This document shows, one piece after another, positions 60,534 through 64,000 of a stretch of 64,000 bases of DNA. Location of the stretch: the NCBI GenBank assembly GCA_910586975.1, contig CAJUKX010000011.1, positions 15,320-79,319 on the forward strand, written 5' to 3'. Both the position numbers and the translations under genes were made by a program. Position 1 is the stretch's first letter. Each line of letters starts with the position of its first letter. The notes beneath the pieces were generated by a model. The model was not told where the DNA came from. It did not search any database and saw only the letters and a program-made list of their open reading frames with translations. Source of the stretch: an uncultured Muribaculaceae bacterium (lineage in GTDB: Bacteria; Bacteroidota; Bacteroidia; Bacteroidales; Muribaculaceae).

Positions 60534-61844
60534 ATGTTGAAACCACAATTCAAACACCTCTGTCTGCTGTTTGCCGCAGCCATCATAGCATTATCGTCAT
60601 GCACCAAGAAAGATATAGCCCATCCGCTCGATGCCATAGGCAACAATGCCGATGCGGTGGCGCTTGCCAAACCTGTTGATCTGATAAAAGCCACCGGCGA
60701 ATCTTCGCTGTCAGGCCTGGCCCGATATCTCAACGAGGAAAGCTACTCGCAGATCGAGAAAATCAAGGACATCAAGGGATTGGACTTCGACCTCGTTGGA
60801 GTAGCCAAATACAAGGCTTTGAAAAGCCCGGTGATCATAATGGCCTCAAAAGACCGCGGCGAGCTCGAGAAGTCGCTTAAAGACAACTATGGCAACGCAG
60901 AGTCAAACGACAGCCTCTCCATATTCATTGATGCACGCAACGGCCTTGGATTTGTGGTTAACGACGACTATTTATATGTGATGCCCGCGTCCAATGCCGA
61001 CGAAGCCACCGATGCTGTGGCTACCATGGCTCAGCAGCTCGCCGCAGGCCCTCTCGCCCCCTGGAAGCGCAACATCCTTACCGAGGACAATATGCTCAAC
61101 GCTTTGGCGGCGCAAGACAATGTGTGCCTGTCGATGGCACTCAACTGCACCGCCAAGGATTTTGACCTTAACGTTATCAATCGCGATGCAACCGACGGCA
61201 CCCCGTCAAACTTCCTGCCCGAGGGATCATACGCTTATGCAAATGATTGTGCTTCACATATCAAGAAAAATTCACTCTTCTCATTTGCTCTGGCCAAGAT
61301 AGACCTGTCTAAGATATCCATACCGCGCTCAGCCGGTATATCGCGCGCCCAACTTACCATGCTTCAGGCATTTGTGGCAGGTCCCTGCTATGCCAACGTT
61401 GAGTTTACCGGCGATGACCCCACCGACTTCGGCAAACTCGCCATCAACGGAGCCATCACCTCATCGTCGCCACAGGTGGCTGCTGTCATGCTAAGCGGCG
61501 TGAGCCGAGAATGCAGCCGCAGCGGCCTGCCCGTAAGCTCAAGCCCCGCAGGCTTGTCGATCAGCTACGACGATGCAATGCTCAAGGTGGCTACTGAAGG
61601 CGACCGGCTGACATTCAAGACCGAATACCAGACATCATCGCCCTCTATCAGTGCCTCCGAGCTCGACGGCTGCATCTTCCGGGCCGCCGTAAACCTGCCC
61701 GCCAAGCTCAACAAGCAGCTCAACGATGCCGAATTCGGCTTGAAGGCTCAGCTCAAGGTTAAGGACAACTCAGTGCAGCTCAAAGGCGAATTTACCGACA
61801 CCGAAGCCTCGATTTTTGAAAATCTCGCTAAAATATTCAAATGA
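60534..61844 (+). CDS. Lipoprotein of unknown function, DUF4836-like
   Basis: The ATG at 60534 gives 436 residues beginning MLKPQFKHLCLLFAAAIIAL with a lipobox at LSSC (Cys23); a longer frame from 60438 hides this signal and lies upstream of the -7 box, so it is rejected. The mature protein has two similar halves of alternating strands and helices (a DAVALAKPVDLIKATG opening near residue 42, CIFRAAVNLPAKLNKQLND near residue 382). It resembles DUF4836-type surface lipoproteins of Bacteroidota, but I am not certain of the family. It is coupled by ATGA to the ABC ATPase gene, so it probably serves that transporter. Confidence 0.7.
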   Translation: MLKPQFKHLCLLFAAAIIALSSCTKKDIAHPLDAIGNNADAVALAKPVDLIKATGESSLSGLARYLNEESYSQIEKIKDIKGLDFDLVGVAKYKALKSPVIIMASKDRGELEKSLKDNYGNAESNDSLSIFIDARNGLGFVVNDDYLYVMPASNADEATDAVATMAQQLAAGPLAPWKRNILTEDNMLNALAAQDNVCLSMALNCTAKDFDLNVINRDATDGTPSNFLPEGSYAYANDCASHIKKNSLFSFALAKIDLSKISIPRSAGISRAQLTMLQAFVAGPCYANVEFTGDDPTDFGKLAINGAITSSSPQVAAVMLSGVSRECSRSGLPVSSSPAGLSISYDDAMLKVATEGDRLTFKTEYQTSSPSISASELDGCIFRAAVNLPAKLNKQLNDAEFGLKAQLKVKDNSVQLKGEFTDTEASIFENLAKIFK

Positions 61845-62506
61845 ATATCAAGTCAATAAGCCTGGAGAATGTGCTCCCCAAAGTTTTCCTCGAAGACGGC
61901 GAGCGCACCTCCGGCACGACATCTGACATCTGGAATACATCCATGCGTTTCGAGGCCGGCAAGTGCTATTGCATCAATGCGGCCTCGGGCACCGGCAAGA
62001 CATCGCTGTGCTCGTTTATAATGGGTGTGCGCACCGACTATACCGGCCGCATATCATTCGACACCACCGATATAGCCACACTGGGCATAAACGACTGGTG
62101 CGAGCTGCGCCGCACTTCGCTCGCATATCTGCCGCAGGAGCTCGACATATTCGACGAGCTTACCGCTCTTGACAACGTGCTGCTCAAAAACCGCCTTACC
62201 GACTTCCATACCGAAGGCGAGATACGCAGCATGTTTGAAGCTCTCGAAATAGACAACCGCATCTCGCGCCCGGCCGGCAAGCTGTCGGTGGGCCAGAAAC
62301 AGCGTGTAGCTCTTATCCGTGCCCTGTGCCAGCCGTTCAGCTTCATACTGCTCGACGAGCCGGTGAGCCACCTCGACGCCCGCAACAACGAACTGTGCGC
62401 CAATATGGTGACCGACGCCGCTGCGGCACAGCAGGCCGGTGTGATATTCACCTCGGTGGGCAACCCGCTCACTGTCAATGTTCCATTCATCTCACTCGCA
62501 TTATGA
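61841..62506 (+). CDS. ABC transporter ATP-binding protein, LolD/MacB type
   Basis: A 221-residue ATPase. Walker A is ASGTGKTSLC near residue 46, the Q-loop YLPQELDIFDELTALDNV near residue 88, the signature KLSVGQKQRVALIRAL near residue 147 and Walker B FILLDEPVSHLD near residue 168. The pattern of a short ATPase with an FtsX-like permease is that of the MacB/LolCDE class, which moves lipoproteins or drives periplasmic work. It overlaps both neighbours by 4 bases (ATGA on each side), so the three genes are tightly coupled. Confidence 0.92.
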   Translation: MNIKSISLENVLPKVFLEDGERTSGTTSDIWNTSMRFEAGKCYCINAASGTGKTSLCSFIMGVRTDYTGRISFDTTDIATLGINDWCELRRTSLAYLPQELDIFDELTALDNVLLKNRLTDFHTEGEIRSMFEALEIDNRISRPAGKLSVGQKQRVALIRALCQPFSFILLDEPVSHLDARNNELCANMVTDAAAAQQAGVIFTSVGNPLTVNVPFISLAL

Positions 62507-63699
62507 TCTGGAAACTGCTCCGCAAGAATATAAGTATATGGCAGATTGCCGGTTATGCCGCTGCCACTTTCATTGGCCTGAGCATTGTGCTTATAGCCCT
62601 GCAATTCTACCGCGATGTGTCGGCCGGACTGCATCACGACGACAACGATGCCGGCGTCCTTGGCCTTATATCCAAGCGCAACATAGTGATTTCTAAGCCT
62701 GTGGGCCTTAAATCATCCCTTTCGGGTACAGCTCCGTCGTTCTCTGACGGCGAGATAGCCGACCTCGCAAGGCAGGAGTGGAGCGGAGCGGTTATGCCCT
62801 TTCAAGCCGCCGATTTCAAGGTGTGGGCCGGGGTAGACTTCGGCGGACGCGGCATGTCTACGGCCCTGTTCTTTGAATCGGTGCCCGACAGCATAGTAGA
62901 CGTAGACCCCGAATTATGGAAATTCAACCCGTCCGCACCCGAGATACCCATCATCATATCCAAAGACTACCTCACACTCTACAACTTCGGCTTTGCCGCC
63001 TCGGGCAACATGCCCATGCTGAGCGAGGGCATGATAGGCTCGGTGCCGCTCACCATCACAATATCGGGCGCGGGCAACACCACTACCCTGCCGGGCCGCA
63101 TAGTGGGTTTCTCATCGTGGCTCAACACCGTGGCAGTGCCGCAGGCATTCATGGACTGGGCACACGAACGATTCGGTGAGCCGGGCGTGGCCCAACCCTC
63201 AAGGCTGGTGATTGAAGTCACCGACCCTGCCAACCCCGAAATCGACGAATATCTGAGCCGACACGACTATGAAGTGGCCGGCCCCGACAACGACCTCGGG
63301 CGCCTGTCGTTCTTCCTCACCCTGCTCACCACCGTCATTGCCGGCATAGGCGCGCTCATCACACTGCTGTCGCTCGGCATACTCGTATTGAGTCTTTATC
63401 TGCTTATACAGAAAAACCATAAATCAATCTCCGGCCTGCTGCTGCTCGGCTACAAGCCCGGAGCCATAGCCGCCCGATACATGCGCCTTGTGATAAGTGT
63501 GAACGCATCGGTGCTGCTGCTCGCATCCATCGCAGTGCCCGCGGTGCAATCGCTGTGGACTCCTGCTCTTACCTCACTTTCGATGACTGCGGCATCGGTA
63601 TGGCCCACAATATGTATAGGGGCAGCCATAATGATTGTAATTTCGACACTTAATTCTTTAACTATCCGCAGGTTAGTACACGGCTGTTTTCGGGCTTAG
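62503..63699 (+). CDS. FtsX/MacB-like ABC transporter permease
   Basis: The ATG at 62503 (MIWKLLRKNISIWQIAGYAA) overlaps the ATPase stop and gives 398 residues. Topology is that of the MacB/FtsX class: one N-terminal helix (residues 15-36), a periplasmic domain of about 230 residues, then three helices (near residues 272-300, 326-350 and 360-385). FEVS-type periplasmic motifs are not evident. With the upstream lipoprotein and ATPase it forms a three-gene mechanotransmission-type system. Confidence 0.85.
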   Translation: MIWKLLRKNISIWQIAGYAAATFIGLSIVLIALQFYRDVSAGLHHDDNDAGVLGLISKRNIVISKPVGLKSSLSGTAPSFSDGEIADLARQEWSGAVMPFQAADFKVWAGVDFGGRGMSTALFFESVPDSIVDVDPELWKFNPSAPEIPIIISKDYLTLYNFGFAASGNMPMLSEGMIGSVPLTITISGAGNTTTLPGRIVGFSSWLNTVAVPQAFMDWAHERFGEPGVAQPSRLVIEVTDPANPEIDEYLSRHDYEVAGPDNDLGRLSFFLTLLTTVIAGIGALITLLSLGILVLSLYLLIQKNHKSISGLLLLGYKPGAIAARYMRLVISVNASVLLLASIAVPAVQSLWTPALTSLSMTAASVWPTICIGAAIMIVISTLNSLTIRRLVHGCFRA

Positions 63700-64000
63700 T
63701 GTTAATTTAACATTTAAATGTTAAAATTAGAACCTGTCGTGTAATTTTTCTATTAAAAAAGATTAATATTAGAAAATTTTTTCTTTACTTTGCTTCTGAA
63801 AACAGCTGCGAGAGCGTAAACTCGCAGAAATAAGTCATAAAATTAATTTGTGAGCATACATATAGTGCTGATTCAGGCTTCGATAGCCATTTAGTGTAGA
63901 AATAACACCATAGAAAAACGCCTCCTTGCCCCTTCCCGGCAAGTGTCTTTGCACACAAGTAATACTATGAATTGATAAAAATAGAGATTATATAAAATTA
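63700..64000 (+). other. 300-base AT-rich leader region at right edge
   Basis: No gene is visible. A TTACTTTG -7-like box (63785-63792) is followed by the hairpin CTGCGAG-N8-CTCGCAG (63806-63827) and a second, CTTGCC-N7-GGCAAG (63925-63943). With over 200 bases after the box and no ORF, this looks like a long structured 5' leader for a gene beyond the window. I recognise no known riboswitch. Confidence 0.4.

Overview
The window is a chromosomal segment of a member of the Bacteroidota, most likely order Bacteroidales and plausibly Muribaculaceae. The evidence is a SprA gene (type IX secretion), several families largely confined to this phylum, promoters of the Bacteroidota type (TTTG, about 20 bases, then TAnnTTTG), a general lack of Shine-Dalgarno sequences, moderately GC-rich genes and AT-rich gaps. 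The family-level assignment is inference. I saw no rRNA, tRNA, CRISPR array, prophage or transposase.

Left part (1-30971). The 3' end of a leftward operon holds a PHP-family phosphatase, a BadF-type kinase, ruvA and the first half of sprA. A GNAT acetyltransferase and a 73-residue membrane protein follow, separated by a large palindromic element. A long leftward operon runs yicC, neuC, neuA, a CBS-nucleotidyltransferase, obg, prmC, recX, so a partial nonulosonic-acid pathway sits among housekeeping genes. Rightward genes are a pRiA4b ORF-3-like protein, bioB, a SpoU methyltransferase, radA and a Spy-like secreted protein. kup and a CLC transporter converge and are bracketed by two nearly identical 164-bp structured repeats. 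Further leftward transcription covers an exopolysaccharide-initiating sugar transferase, tsaC and tsaB, and a surface O-acylation cluster (MBOAT, SGNH, a cysteine-rich exported protein) behind pyrE.

Middle part (31000-46000). This holds an RND tripartite efflux operon, an M64 peptidase with an Lrp regulator, a glycosyltransferase, an ABC transporter with GntR regulator led by an 18-residue hydrophobic ORF, a sensor-kinase-like protein without its phospho-acceptor histidine, a LytTR/LytS two-component pair, and a DUF3127 gene.

Right part (46000-64000). Between divergent promoters at about 46 kb lies an array of 9-mers phased at 12 bp that resemble DnaA boxes. Gene orientation also flips here (mostly minus to the left, mostly plus to the right), so it is a candidate replication origin. 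To its right are an arylpyruvate oxidation operon (iorA, iorB, aminotransferase, CoA-transferase), a NapH-like ferredoxin, polA, ispF, a DUF1846 gene, a major OmpA-like porin, an aspartate aminotransferase, and a lipoprotein-ABC-FtsX operon. The last 300 bases look like a structured leader for a gene beyond the edge.

The most unusual items are the REP-like palindromic elements, the 12-bp-phased array, the His-less kinase, the PolA with a broken proofreading site, and the MBOAT/SGNH cluster with its Rieske-like Cys motif.
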